Part shown: one piece after another, positions 44,020 through 51,846 of the stretch | Numbering within the stretch: the stretch's first letter is position 1 | Layout: the number at the start of each line of letters is the position of its first letter | NCBI RefSeq assembly: GCF_004001045.1 | Contig: NZ_BIMK01000010.1 | Location: 62,001 to 126,000 of the forward strand | Reading direction: 5' to 3' | DNA length: 64,000 nucleotides | Source: Paenibacillus chibensis | GTDB taxonomy: Bacteria > Bacillota > Bacilli > Paenibacillales > Paenibacillaceae | Notes under the pieces: model-generated | Databases searched by the model: none | Seen by the model: only the letters and a program-made list of their open reading frames with translations | What the model was told of the DNA's origin: nothing | Position numbers and translations under genes: made by a program

Positions 44020-44246
44020 GTCAGATGTTGCTCCCTATTATAATGGAGGCGGGAAATTATGGATATAGCATTTTTATGGCTTAGACCAATCCAGCGGGAT
44101 TCGGATTCGCACAGAAATGTTTCCTGCATGATATCGTCCGCGGCCGCGGCTGAACGCGTCAGCATGAATGCAATCCCGTAGACATACGGCGAATGCGTTT
44201 CATATAAAGCCCTTGCTTCCTCTTCGGATAATGCTTGCATGTCCAT
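44016..44246 (-). pseudogene. Truncated ECF sigma factor gene
   Basis: The first 45 codons (44112-44246) encode the start of an ECF sigma factor: ALYETHSPYVYGIAFMLTRS, then AAAADDIMQETFL, a region 2 sequence with the DDIMQETF core-binding motif. GGAGG lies ten bases before the ATG. After ETFL the reading becomes unrelated (CESESRWIGL) and stops at the MFS start; no region 4 or anti-sigma gene is found downstream. It is thus a 5' remnant, probably left by a deletion that brought the MFS gene close. Confidence 0.72.
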
Positions 44247-44451
44247 AATTTTACGTCCTCCTTACCAGCTCACCTTCTATACGCTTTCCGCGAGTCAACC
44301 GTTTGGTTTGACGGCCAAAAAATTCCTGTAGAATCAGCCGCCGTTATGTTAAAGTTGTGAAAACATTCGTTTTACGTGACGCTCAGCCATATAATAATAA
44401 CAGGACATACGAGGATGGAAATCATACTTACTTATCGAGGAGGTACATGTT

Positions 44452-44979
44452 ATGAGTTCAGATTTGCGTTATCCGATTGGTGAATTCACAGCCGCCGAAA
44501 CGATCAGTCCCGCCGACCGCAGCTACTGGATCGATCAGCTCCGCGCCCTCCCGGGCCAGGTCCGGGAAGCCATTCAAAACTTAAACGATGAACAGCTCAA
44601 TACGCCTTACCGCCCCGGCGGCTGGAACGTGCGACAGGTGGTGCATCATCTGGCGGACAGTCATATGAATGCGCTGCTCCGCATCAAACTTGCACTGACA
44701 GAAGAAGAACCCGTCATCAAGCCCTACGAAGAGACGCTATGGGCGGAGCTCCCGGATTCACTCCTTCCTCCGCCGGAAGTTTCGCTCAAAATACTGGACG
44801 GCATTCATGCGCGCATGGTGCTGCTCTTTAAAAACTTCAAAGAAAGCGATTGGCAGCGCACGTATGTTCATCCCGTTAACGGCAAAACGAGACTCGACCG
44901 CCACCTCGGGCTCTACACATGGCACGGGCGACATCATCTCGCTCATATTACGTCGCTGAGCCGGCGCATGGATTGGTAA
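44452..44979 (+). CDS. YfiT-like DinB-superfamily protein (putative thiol S-transferase)
   Basis: A 175-residue four-helix metal-binding protein of the DinB_2/YfiT family, some members of which are bacillithiol S-transferases. The metal histidines are in VVHHLADSHMN and TWHGRHHLAHI, and the N-terminus DLRYPIGEF is characteristic of YfiT. GAGGAGG lies ahead of the ATG at 44452. The gene is alone. FosB at 63.5 kb, also bacillithiol-dependent in relatives, fits a bacillithiol-making organism. Confidence 0.88.
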   Translation: MSSDLRYPIGEFTAAETISPADRSYWIDQLRALPGQVREAIQNLNDEQLNTPYRPGGWNVRQVVHHLADSHMNALLRIKLALTEEEPVIKPYEETLWAELPDSLLPPPEVSLKILDGIHARMVLLFKNFKESDWQRTYVHPVNGKTRLDRHLGLYTWHGRHHLAHITSLSRRMDW

Positions 44980-45108
44980 ACGGCGTTTCGCTCTCGCCTG
45001 TGACGGTTAACTTGTGGGTAATCAAGGGAATTTCGACCAAGGGGTATGCTCCCTTCCGTCCCATGAAATACTAACAAAAACCGTTTTACAGGCGAGGTAG
45101 GCGATCTC

Positions 45109-47253
45109 ATGAAAAATATTGCATTCATTTTCAGCAGGGACATCCGGAATATTATCACCAATTGGGCGGCACTGGTCATCATGCTTGGACTGGTCATGCT
45201 GCCCTCTTTGTATGCCTGGTTTAATATCAAGGCATCCTGGGATCCTTACGGCAACACAGGCGATATCGCTATCGCGGTAGCCAATAATGACAAGGGTACG
45301 ACCTTGAGAGGCAAAGCGATCAATCTCGGCAACGAGGTGATCAACTCCCTGAAGGACAATCATAAGCTCGGCTGGCGCTTCGTCAGCGAGGCGGATGCGA
45401 TGCGAGGCGTGAAACACGGGGATTACTACGCGAGCATCATCATTCCCGAGAGCTTTTCAGCCACCATTGCCACCGTTCTTTCCGATAATCCAACCAAAGC
45501 GGAAATTTTGTACTACGTCAATGAAAAAATCAATGCCGTCTCCCCGAAAATCACTTCATCCGGAGCAAGCGGCATCATTCAGGAAGTCAGCAAAAACTTC
45601 GTGAAGACGGCCAACGGCACCATTTTCAAAATTTTCAATGAGCTTGGGATCGAGCTGCAGGAGCAGCTGCCGACGATCGAAAAAGTCCGGACGCTCGTAT
45701 TCAGGCTGGAGAAAAACTTTCCGGAGATCAACCAGGCCGTGAAGGTTGCCATAGACGACATCCATAAAACCGATCAGCTGGTCACAGCGGCGCAGAAGAA
45801 CCTGCCGCTCGTCACCGATATCGCAAAAAATGGTCAGGCATTCGCCGGCGGGCTGGATACGTTTCTGTCCGCCGCCTCCGGTGCAGCCAAGGACATCGGT
45901 CCGAACGTCAAGCAGGATTTGCTGCTGCTTCAGCAGACGGCGCAATCGACGCAGCAGCTAACCTCCGTGCTGAAGGACCCGAACATCGACCCGTCCGTGG
46001 TTACCGACACGCTGGATCATGTTACTTCGAGGCTGGAGCTAGGACTCCAAGTCCAAAGCCAGCTCGTGGGCTGGTTTGATCAGCTCAATCAAGTAACGGG
46101 CAACCGCATCGGCTTCGTCAGCACCAAGCTGAGACAGGTTGAAGACAAGATGAAACAGCAGCAGACGCTCGTAAGCAGCATCAGCAGCGCCGTCAAGAAA
46201 GGCGAGAAGCCAGCTGCCGATCTGGTGGACCGGCTGAATCAGGTGTCGGGGGACACTTCAAAAATCCTGGGAGATATCATCGGCCGATATGACAGCGAAA
46301 TTCAGCCCGCTATTCTGAGCGGTCTGCAAAAAGCGCAGCAAACCGCTGCTAAAACTCAAACCGTTTTAAACAATGCGCTTAAAAGCGTTCCCGATGTACA
46401 AAAGGTGCTTAGCGATGCTTCCAAAGGGCTGACCATCGGCACGCAAAAGGTGAGCGAAATTCAAAAGGAGCTGCCTGCGGTCGAGGCCAAAATTTCCGAG
46501 CTGGCCCAGCGGATGCGCGAATTTGAATCCGAAGGGAGCCTGCAGGAGGTCATCGGGCTTTTGAAAAACAATTTCCAGCTGGAAAGCCAGTTTTTCGCCG
46601 AGCCGGTCGTTCTAAAGGAAAATCAGCTGTACCCGATTCCCAATTACGGATCCGCCATGTCGCCCTTCTTCTCGACGCTTGCCTTGTGGGTGGGCGCCAC
46701 GCTGCTTGTGTCTCTGGTGACGACCGAGGTACACGACGAGAATCCTTACAAGAGCTACGAGGTTTATTTCGGCAGGTTCCTGACCTTTCTGACGCTCGCC
46801 CTGCTCCAGTCGATTTGCGTGACTACGGGAGACATGTTCGTGCTGGGAACCTATGTCGTGGACAAGCCCTGGTTCGTCGTATTCGGTCTGGTCAACAGCG
46901 CCGTGTTTATGCTGATGGTCTACACGCTGGTATCGGTGTTCGGTAACGTAGGCAAAGCGCTGGCCATCGTCATGCTGGTCCTGCAGCTGGCAGGTTCCGG
47001 GGGAACGTTCCCCATTCAGACGACGCCTCCTTTTTTCCGGGCGATCCATCCCTTTCTGCCGTTTACTTACGGTATCAGCATGATGCGTGAGTCTGTGGGC
47101 GGTATCATTTGGGGCATCGTCCGGAACGATCTGATCATCATGGGAATATTTGCGGCCATTACCTTGATCGTCGGACTTGCTTTAAAAGGCATCATCAATC
47201 AGCTTGCGGCAGGTCTTGTCAAAAAAGCCAAGGAGAGCAAGCTGATTCATTAA
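45109..47253 (+). CDS. YhgE/Pip domain membrane protein
   Basis: Large membrane protein of 714 residues. One N-terminal helix (about 15-35) leads to the conserved PSLYAWFNIKASWDPYGNTGDI. A long extracytoplasmic domain rich in Gln and helical segments (about 40-510) follows, and then six C-terminal helices of ABC-2 type. Relatives serve as phage receptor Pip or as ESX/T7-type accessory proteins. The ATG at 45109 follows an AGGCGAGG-like ribosome site. It is a single gene with its own terminator. Confidence 0.9.
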   Translation: MKNIAFIFSRDIRNIITNWAALVIMLGLVMLPSLYAWFNIKASWDPYGNTGDIAIAVANNDKGTTLRGKAINLGNEVINSLKDNHKLGWRFVSEADAMRGVKHGDYYASIIIPESFSATIATVLSDNPTKAEILYYVNEKINAVSPKITSSGASGIIQEVSKNFVKTANGTIFKIFNELGIELQEQLPTIEKVRTLVFRLEKNFPEINQAVKVAIDDIHKTDQLVTAAQKNLPLVTDIAKNGQAFAGGLDTFLSAASGAAKDIGPNVKQDLLLLQQTAQSTQQLTSVLKDPNIDPSVVTDTLDHVTSRLELGLQVQSQLVGWFDQLNQVTGNRIGFVSTKLRQVEDKMKQQQTLVSSISSAVKKGEKPAADLVDRLNQVSGDTSKILGDIIGRYDSEIQPAILSGLQKAQQTAAKTQTVLNNALKSVPDVQKVLSDASKGLTIGTQKVSEIQKELPAVEAKISELAQRMREFESEGSLQEVIGLLKNNFQLESQFFAEPVVLKENQLYPIPNYGSAMSPFFSTLALWVGATLLVSLVTTEVHDENPYKSYEVYFGRFLTFLTLALLQSICVTTGDMFVLGTYVVDKPWFVVFGLVNSAVFMLMVYTLVSVFGNVGKALAIVMLVLQLAGSGGTFPIQTTPPFFRAIHPFLPFTYGISMMRESVGGIIWGIVRNDLIIMGIFAAITLIVGLALKGIINQLAAGLVKKAKESKLIH

Positions 47254-47282
47254 AATAGGATAGGTCTATTTCTTTTCAAAAC

Positions 47283-47312
47283 GAAAGACGCATCCGGACA
47301 GGAATGCGTCTT
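47283..47312. terminator. Terminator between yhgE and germination operon 2
   Basis: Stem aaagacgcat / atgcgtcttt with T-rich 3' flank. It serves yhgE on the plus strand and the convergent gerAC gene on the minus strand. Confidence 0.82.
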
Positions 47313-47314
47313 TC

Positions 47315-48463
47315 TTATTTTTCGCTGCTCTGGGGCGGAATCTCCAGGATTTCACCCGAGCTTTTGATTTTGGTATGAACTATGCATCGAAAAGTCACTT
47401 CAGGGTATACCTTTTCCCAGTTCAGTCTCTTCCACTCCGCATAGCTGAGTCTGTTGCGAACCTGTTTGCCAAGACCGACATTATCGGAACGTTTTTCCTG
47501 CATGATGTTGACCATTTTCTCTATTTTGCCCGAGATATATGCGGAAATTCCATTCTCGATCACCCGAATGTCTTTGGGGTTATCCAGCGGAACCTTCCCG
47601 CTATACTCCATGATGTCTCCCTTGACCTGCAGAAACAGCTCAACGATAAAGCCCCCGTTCCGTTTTCGCCGGACATTGAATTTTTTATCGCTGCTCACCG
47701 TTCCCAACATGACGGAGCCGTCCAATTTCTCCTGATCCAGCTTGATATATATTTCCCCCTGCCGATACTTTCCCCTCGTCATGGCAAACAGCATGTTATA
47801 ATCCGGACTTAATTTTCCTACATACTTGTCATCGCGGAATAATCCCAATCCGTCCACGACAACACTGTCTCCTTTCTTGCGGACAACCGGAGCCACCGGA
47901 TCGACGCCATCTTCCAGATAGTCTCTCGCGAACTGATACACATTAACCTGAGGAATGTTTTGATTTTTCCAGTTCTTCTGAAGCAGATGGTCCACGTACT
48001 GGCTCGTATTGGGGTGATCGGGAAACTTGCTTTCCAGCAGCTCTTTTACGGAACCGTTAACGATTGTTATTTTTACCCGGGGCGATATGGAAGGATCACG
48101 AACCAGATTTTCGATCAGCTTTCGGATTCCTTCGCGGGCTACATCAATACTGTACATCGTGTTTCGGATCTGACCGTTCACAATACTGCGGCTTGTCTGG
48201 CGGGAGAGCTTGATTTTGGCCTCTTTGCTCGAATCTGCTTCCGTGCTTATCAGCTCCTGTTTAACCTCGCTTCCTCCCTCCCCTTGGTTGATGATCGCCG
48301 CCGTGACGTACAGCTGTTTGTCATCATCAAGATCATAGCCAAGGGTATGATTAATCGCCAGCTTTTCCAGTATTCTCTGGCTGCGGGCGCACCCGGTCTG
48401 GCTAACAACGACCCCCAAAATGACCAGAAGCCAGACAAACCTTTTGAGCTGCAGATCACGCAC
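47315..48463 (-). CDS. Spore germinant receptor C subunit, operon 2 (GerAC lipoprotein)
   Basis: Lipoprotein of 382 residues. The signal peptide ends at SQTGC (Cys25), followed by ILEKLAINHTLGYDLDDD and the mature GerAC domains (KITIVNGSVKELLESKF, GLGLFRDDKYVGKL, VEVTF-like C-terminal strand EVTFRCIVHTKI). Its start overlaps the end of the B gene by eight bases. Third gene of an A-B-C operon. Confidence 0.9.
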   Translation of the reverse strand: MRDLQLKRFVWLLVILGVVVSQTGCARSQRILEKLAINHTLGYDLDDDKQLYVTAAIINQGEGGSEVKQELISTEADSSKEAKIKLSRQTSRSIVNGQIRNTMYSIDVAREGIRKLIENLVRDPSISPRVKITIVNGSVKELLESKFPDHPNTSQYVDHLLQKNWKNQNIPQVNVYQFARDYLEDGVDPVAPVVRKKGDSVVVDGLGLFRDDKYVGKLSPDYNMLFAMTRGKYRQGEIYIKLDQEKLDGSVMLGTVSSDKKFNVRRKRNGGFIVELFLQVKGDIMEYSGKVPLDNPKDIRVIENGISAYISGKIEKMVNIMQEKRSDNVGLGKQVRNRLSYAEWKRLNWEKVYPEVTFRCIVHTKIKSSGEILEIPPQSSEK

Positions 48464-49541
48464 GGGCCTTAACCTCCGATCGTTTTTGAATCATCAGAAG
48501 CAGGATCAAAAATAACGGAAATCCAAACGAAAACGCCGTTTCGCCGTAAGTCAAATATTTGAGCACCAGCTCCAGTTGAAACAGCGTATCCGGGAGGATC
48601 GAAATCAGAAAGCTCACAAACACGATAAACACTACCATAACGTTGCGATTCGCCTTTGGAAATACTTGCTGGGCGGATTCACATGCCGACCAAATATACA
48701 TTCCGACGGTGATAACGACCGTGAACAGCAGAAAGCTGAACAGCAAATTTTCGAGCCTCTCCACGAAGGGAAGCTGTATATATGCAAGCATGTCCAGCAA
48801 CGGATACAGCATGATTTTCAATTGATCAAGGCTAAAGAAGCCAAAGCTGATGAACACAAACGAGAAGTACGTCAGCGTTGTCATGAGATTGCCGGTTTGA
48901 ACGGATCGGATCCATTTCTTGGACTTGTCCGCATAAGGCATGACAAATAATATCAGCTCATAGCCGGCAAAAGCGGCGAACATATCTACGGCGCCTCTCA
49001 ACATATGATGTCCTTGTTTGAACACGAACGGCGACATGCGGTCAAACTCAAAATCATTGGAAAAAGCAAACAGTAAGAAGACCATCCATAGGATCAAAAT
49101 GGAAAAGACGGTCGCTGCTTTGCCGATATTGTATATCCCTTTCGTTACGAGGAAGATAACCATTAGATCGAAGCAGGCCTTGAGCATGAACGTGGATGCC
49201 GTGGGAAAGGCGATCAGCTGAAAGATATGGATATACTGTTTGCCAACCATACAGCCAATAAGAGCCAGATAGACCGTGAACACCAGATAGATGGGGATCG
49301 TCACGAAACGCGGTAACGATTTTGCCATCACCGCGAATACCGACTCGCCGCCACACATCCGGTTAACGATCCCAATCAGCATAATATTGACCGAAGCTAC
49401 GCCGCCCAATATCAAGATGGAAATCCAGCCGTTTGTACCGAAATACATGGCCGCCGATCGCGCAAGACTGAGCGCTGTCACGCCGGTCTGGATCATAAAC
49501 ACAAGCAAGGTGATATGGGATGCATAGAGTCTCTCTTTCAT
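48456..49541 (-). CDS. Spore germinant receptor B subunit, operon 2 (GerAB family)
   Basis: Membrane protein of 361 residues, ten hydrophobic segments. The N-terminus RLYASHITLLVFMIQTGVTALSL and later FAAFAGYELILFVMPY are typical of Spore_permease proteins. It probably defines the germinant specificity of this second receptor, differing clearly from the operon 1 B subunit. It starts 14 bases after the A subunit stop. Confidence 0.91.
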   Translation of the reverse strand: MKERLYASHITLLVFMIQTGVTALSLARSAAMYFGTNGWISILILGGVASVNIMLIGIVNRMCGGESVFAVMAKSLPRFVTIPIYLVFTVYLALIGCMVGKQYIHIFQLIAFPTASTFMLKACFDLMVIFLVTKGIYNIGKAATVFSILILWMVFLLFAFSNDFEFDRMSPFVFKQGHHMLRGAVDMFAAFAGYELILFVMPYADKSKKWIRSVQTGNLMTTLTYFSFVFISFGFFSLDQLKIMLYPLLDMLAYIQLPFVERLENLLFSFLLFTVVITVGMYIWSACESAQQVFPKANRNVMVVFIVFVSFLISILPDTLFQLELVLKYLTYGETAFSFGFPLFLILLLMIQKRSEVKARA

Positions 49542-49555
49542 ATGAATGCCTTCCT

Positions 49556-50971
49556 TTACCGCTTCATTTTATTGCGCACTTTATTGCGGGTCCGGGACTG
49601 CGAAGGCCGGTCCTTCAGCATCCAGAACGGACCGCGGATGAAAATATCCCTCCAGTCATTGACCTTCAGCGGCGCAATCGGAGTAATATACGAAGATCCG
49701 AGGCTCGTTAGCTTGGTTAAGTGAATGACAATCACCGAAATTCCGATCATCAGGCCGAAGTTCCCCCAAATGCCTGCCAGAATGATAAGGAAGAATCGCA
49801 CAAACCGGATTGATGCGCTCATCACATAGCTGGGGATAACAAAAGACGCGATTGCGGACAGTGCGACGGCGATGATGAGAATATTGCTTGTCAAGCCGGC
49901 CTGCACCGCGGCCTGCCCGATCACGATACCGCCTACAATCCCGATCGTCTGGCCGATTTTGCTGGGCAACCGTGCTCCCGCTTCACGTAAAAGCTCGATC
50001 GTGATTTCCATAAGGAGCGCTTCGAACACCGGCGGAAAAGGAACACGGCTGCGGGATTCGATGAGCGTATAGAGCAGGTTCTCCGGAATCATCTCATAAT
50101 GGTAGGTCGTAATCGATACATAAATCGCTGTAAACGTAATGGTGATGACAAATGCGATATACCTCAGAATCCGCGTCGCTGTTCCAATCACCCAGTGCTG
50201 GTAGTAATCATCCGGCGACATAAAAAACTCAAACAGCGATGTGGGCCCCGAGATGACCGAAGGACTCTCATCCATAATGACGACAAGGCGTCCGCCGGAA
50301 AGCTTCGAGACTATCACATCCGGCCGTTCCGTAGTTAAAAACAACGGGAAAATGGTATTGGGATAATCGTCGATATGCTGCACCAGCATATTACTGTCTG
50401 AGATGATATCGACTTCTATATCGCGTATCCGTTTAATCATCTCATTCACGTACTCCATATTCACAATCCCCTCGATAAACAGCACAAAAACATCACTCTT
50501 CACCACTTCACCGACAGATAACTGAATCACCTTCAGATGGGAGCTTCTTAGTTTGCGGCGGATCAAGGACAAATTGGTAAAGGCTGATTCCGTAAAGGCA
50601 TCGTGGGGACCGATAATAACGGTTTCCGTTTCGGACTGCTCTATGGAACGGTTGCTTGGACCGTATAAGGCAACCAGGTAAACGCATGAATCATGGAATA
50701 TGGCAGCATCGCCTTTTAAGATGCCAAGAACAATTTCCTTGCTGTTAAAAGAGGCATTGAATGGGGATCCCGACAGCAGCGGACCCATTTCATCGGCTTG
50801 AACGTTGGCGAAGGGTTGTAATATTTCTCTTTCCAGCTCATTCTTGTCTATCAAATGATCGAAATATAAGATATCCGCGGCAAGAAGCGGAAATTTCCGA
50901 TGAATCAGATCGACGCACTGATCAAATTCATGAAGAATGTATTCCAGGCTTGGTGCAGGGTTTTCCTTCAT
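49556..50971 (-). CDS. Spore germinant receptor A subunit, operon 2 (GerAA family)
   Basis: Membrane subunit of 471 residues, about 95 shorter than the operon 1 copy because both the N-terminal extension and the Ser-rich tail are missing. It keeps IGPHDAFTESAFTNLSLIRRKLR, the domain end RLVVIMDESPSVISGPTSLFEFF and the C-terminal helices. AGAGGAG precedes the ATG at 50971. First gene of the A-B-C operon; a sigma-G-like promoter lies 40-70 bases upstream. Confidence 0.92.
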   Translation of the reverse strand: MKENPAPSLEYILHEFDQCVDLIHRKFPLLAADILYFDHLIDKNELEREILQPFANVQADEMGPLLSGSPFNASFNSKEIVLGILKGDAAIFHDSCVYLVALYGPSNRSIEQSETETVIIGPHDAFTESAFTNLSLIRRKLRSSHLKVIQLSVGEVVKSDVFVLFIEGIVNMEYVNEMIKRIRDIEVDIISDSNMLVQHIDDYPNTIFPLFLTTERPDVIVSKLSGGRLVVIMDESPSVISGPTSLFEFFMSPDDYYQHWVIGTATRILRYIAFVITITFTAIYVSITTYHYEMIPENLLYTLIESRSRVPFPPVFEALLMEITIELLREAGARLPSKIGQTIGIVGGIVIGQAAVQAGLTSNILIIAVALSAIASFVIPSYVMSASIRFVRFFLIILAGIWGNFGLMIGISVIVIHLTKLTSLGSSYITPIAPLKVNDWRDIFIRGPFWMLKDRPSQSRTRNKVRNKMKR

Positions 50972-51009
50972 GCCGCCAGCTCCTCTCTTTTGGAAACATT
51001 AGACAAGGT

Positions 51010-51038
51010 TAGTGTGCATAGCGGCTGGAAAAATATAC
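51010..51038 (-). promoter_or_regulatory. Candidate sigma-G promoter of germination operon 2
   Basis: On the minus strand, GTATA (51034-51038), a 17-base spacer, and CACACTA (51010-51016). This is close to the forespore sigma-G consensus (TGHATA, 17-18 bases, CATAMTA), as expected for germinant receptor genes. Confidence 0.5.
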
Positions 51039-51107
51039 GTAGGATAGCGGCAGAATTGCTCAACAATTGCGATGGATTCCGGGGCTTAACTCTCTGAAAA
51101 CAAAGAA

Positions 51108-51132
51108 AACCGCAGCATCGCTGCGGTTTTAA
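51108..51132. terminator. Terminator after padR
   Basis: Symmetric stem AAAACCGCAGC / GCTGCGGTTTT with a three-base loop, 32 bases after the padR stop on the minus strand. Confidence 0.82.
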
Positions 51133-51163
51133 GCTAATTTCAAAATCTACATGATATCTATGA

Positions 51164-51673
51164 TTACTGCAATTCCTTTATCGTTTCCTGCAGGAACTTG
51201 CGGTTGCATTCCAGCAAAGCAAGCCGGTGGCGGAAGGACAGATTAACACCAATCCCCTCCTCATGGGGAGGAATCTTGGTTAAGGTTTCGATCAGCTCGT
51301 TCATTTTATCAAGCTTAATTTCTAGCAGCTCCCTGGCGTCATTCCGGGAGAGATGGTCTATAAACATTAAACCGATCTCACCTGCAGGAGTAACGTTCTC
51401 TGCGTGAGCTAATGAGGAACGAAGTAAATCGTAGAACTCCTTTTTCCCGTGATCGGTGATGGAATAAATCTGTCTGGGCGGGCGGTTGCCCTCCTGCTCG
51501 ACGGTCACGTCCACGCAGCCTTGCTTGTCAAGGCGCTTCAGAATGGAATAGGCTGTCGCTTTTTTCATATCGGATACTTGCCCCAAATTTCGTTCTATAA
51601 AATCGTTAATTTGATAGCCATGCTGGCTTTGGGTCATTAACAGCCCCAGAACGAGCAATTCGCGTTCATCCAT
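51164..51673 (-). CDS. PadR family transcriptional regulator
   Basis: Regulator of 169 residues. The PadR winged helix is LLVLGLLMTQSQHGYQINDFIERNL, then KKATAYSILKRLDKQGCVDV and the wing PPRQIYSITDHGKKEF. The C-terminal helical dimer domain (about 95-169) is of the Vir_act_alpha_C type. AAAGGAG lies eight bases before the ATG at 51673; a longer open frame lacks a ribosome site. It stands alone, with no adjacent transporter under obvious control. Confidence 0.88.
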   Translation of the reverse strand: MDERELLVLGLLMTQSQHGYQINDFIERNLGQVSDMKKATAYSILKRLDKQGCVDVTVEQEGNRPPRQIYSITDHGKKEFYDLLRSSLAHAENVTPAGEIGLMFIDHLSRNDARELLEIKLDKMNELIETLTKIPPHEEGIGVNLSFRHRLALLECNRKFLQETIKELQ

Positions 51674-51711
51674 ATTTAATGCTCCTTTGGTTCTTGTCCT
51701 ATTATTAAGTA

Positions 51712-51727
51712 TAGTCATCCTTGACTA
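51712..51727. promoter_or_regulatory. Palindrome at the padR promoter
   Basis: TAGTCA-TCCT-TGACTA is a perfect six-base inverted repeat about 40 bases upstream of the padR ATG, where an autoregulatory PadR operator would be expected. Confidence 0.5.
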
Positions 51728-51805
51728 GAAGGTCAAAAATTTATTGTTCGCTGCCCAGACTTTATAGCCTTACATGGTTAAGCCTTACTCTCACAACAAA
51801 CAAAG

Positions 51806-51840
51806 GGCTGTCCGGGTAACAACCCTGAGACAGCCCTTTT
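51806..51840 (-). terminator. Terminator after the hybrid kinase
   Basis: Stem AAGGGCTGTC / GACAGCCCTT six bases beyond the kinase stop on the minus strand, with only a modest T-rich tail. Confidence 0.7.
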
Positions 51841-51846
51841 CCTGCT

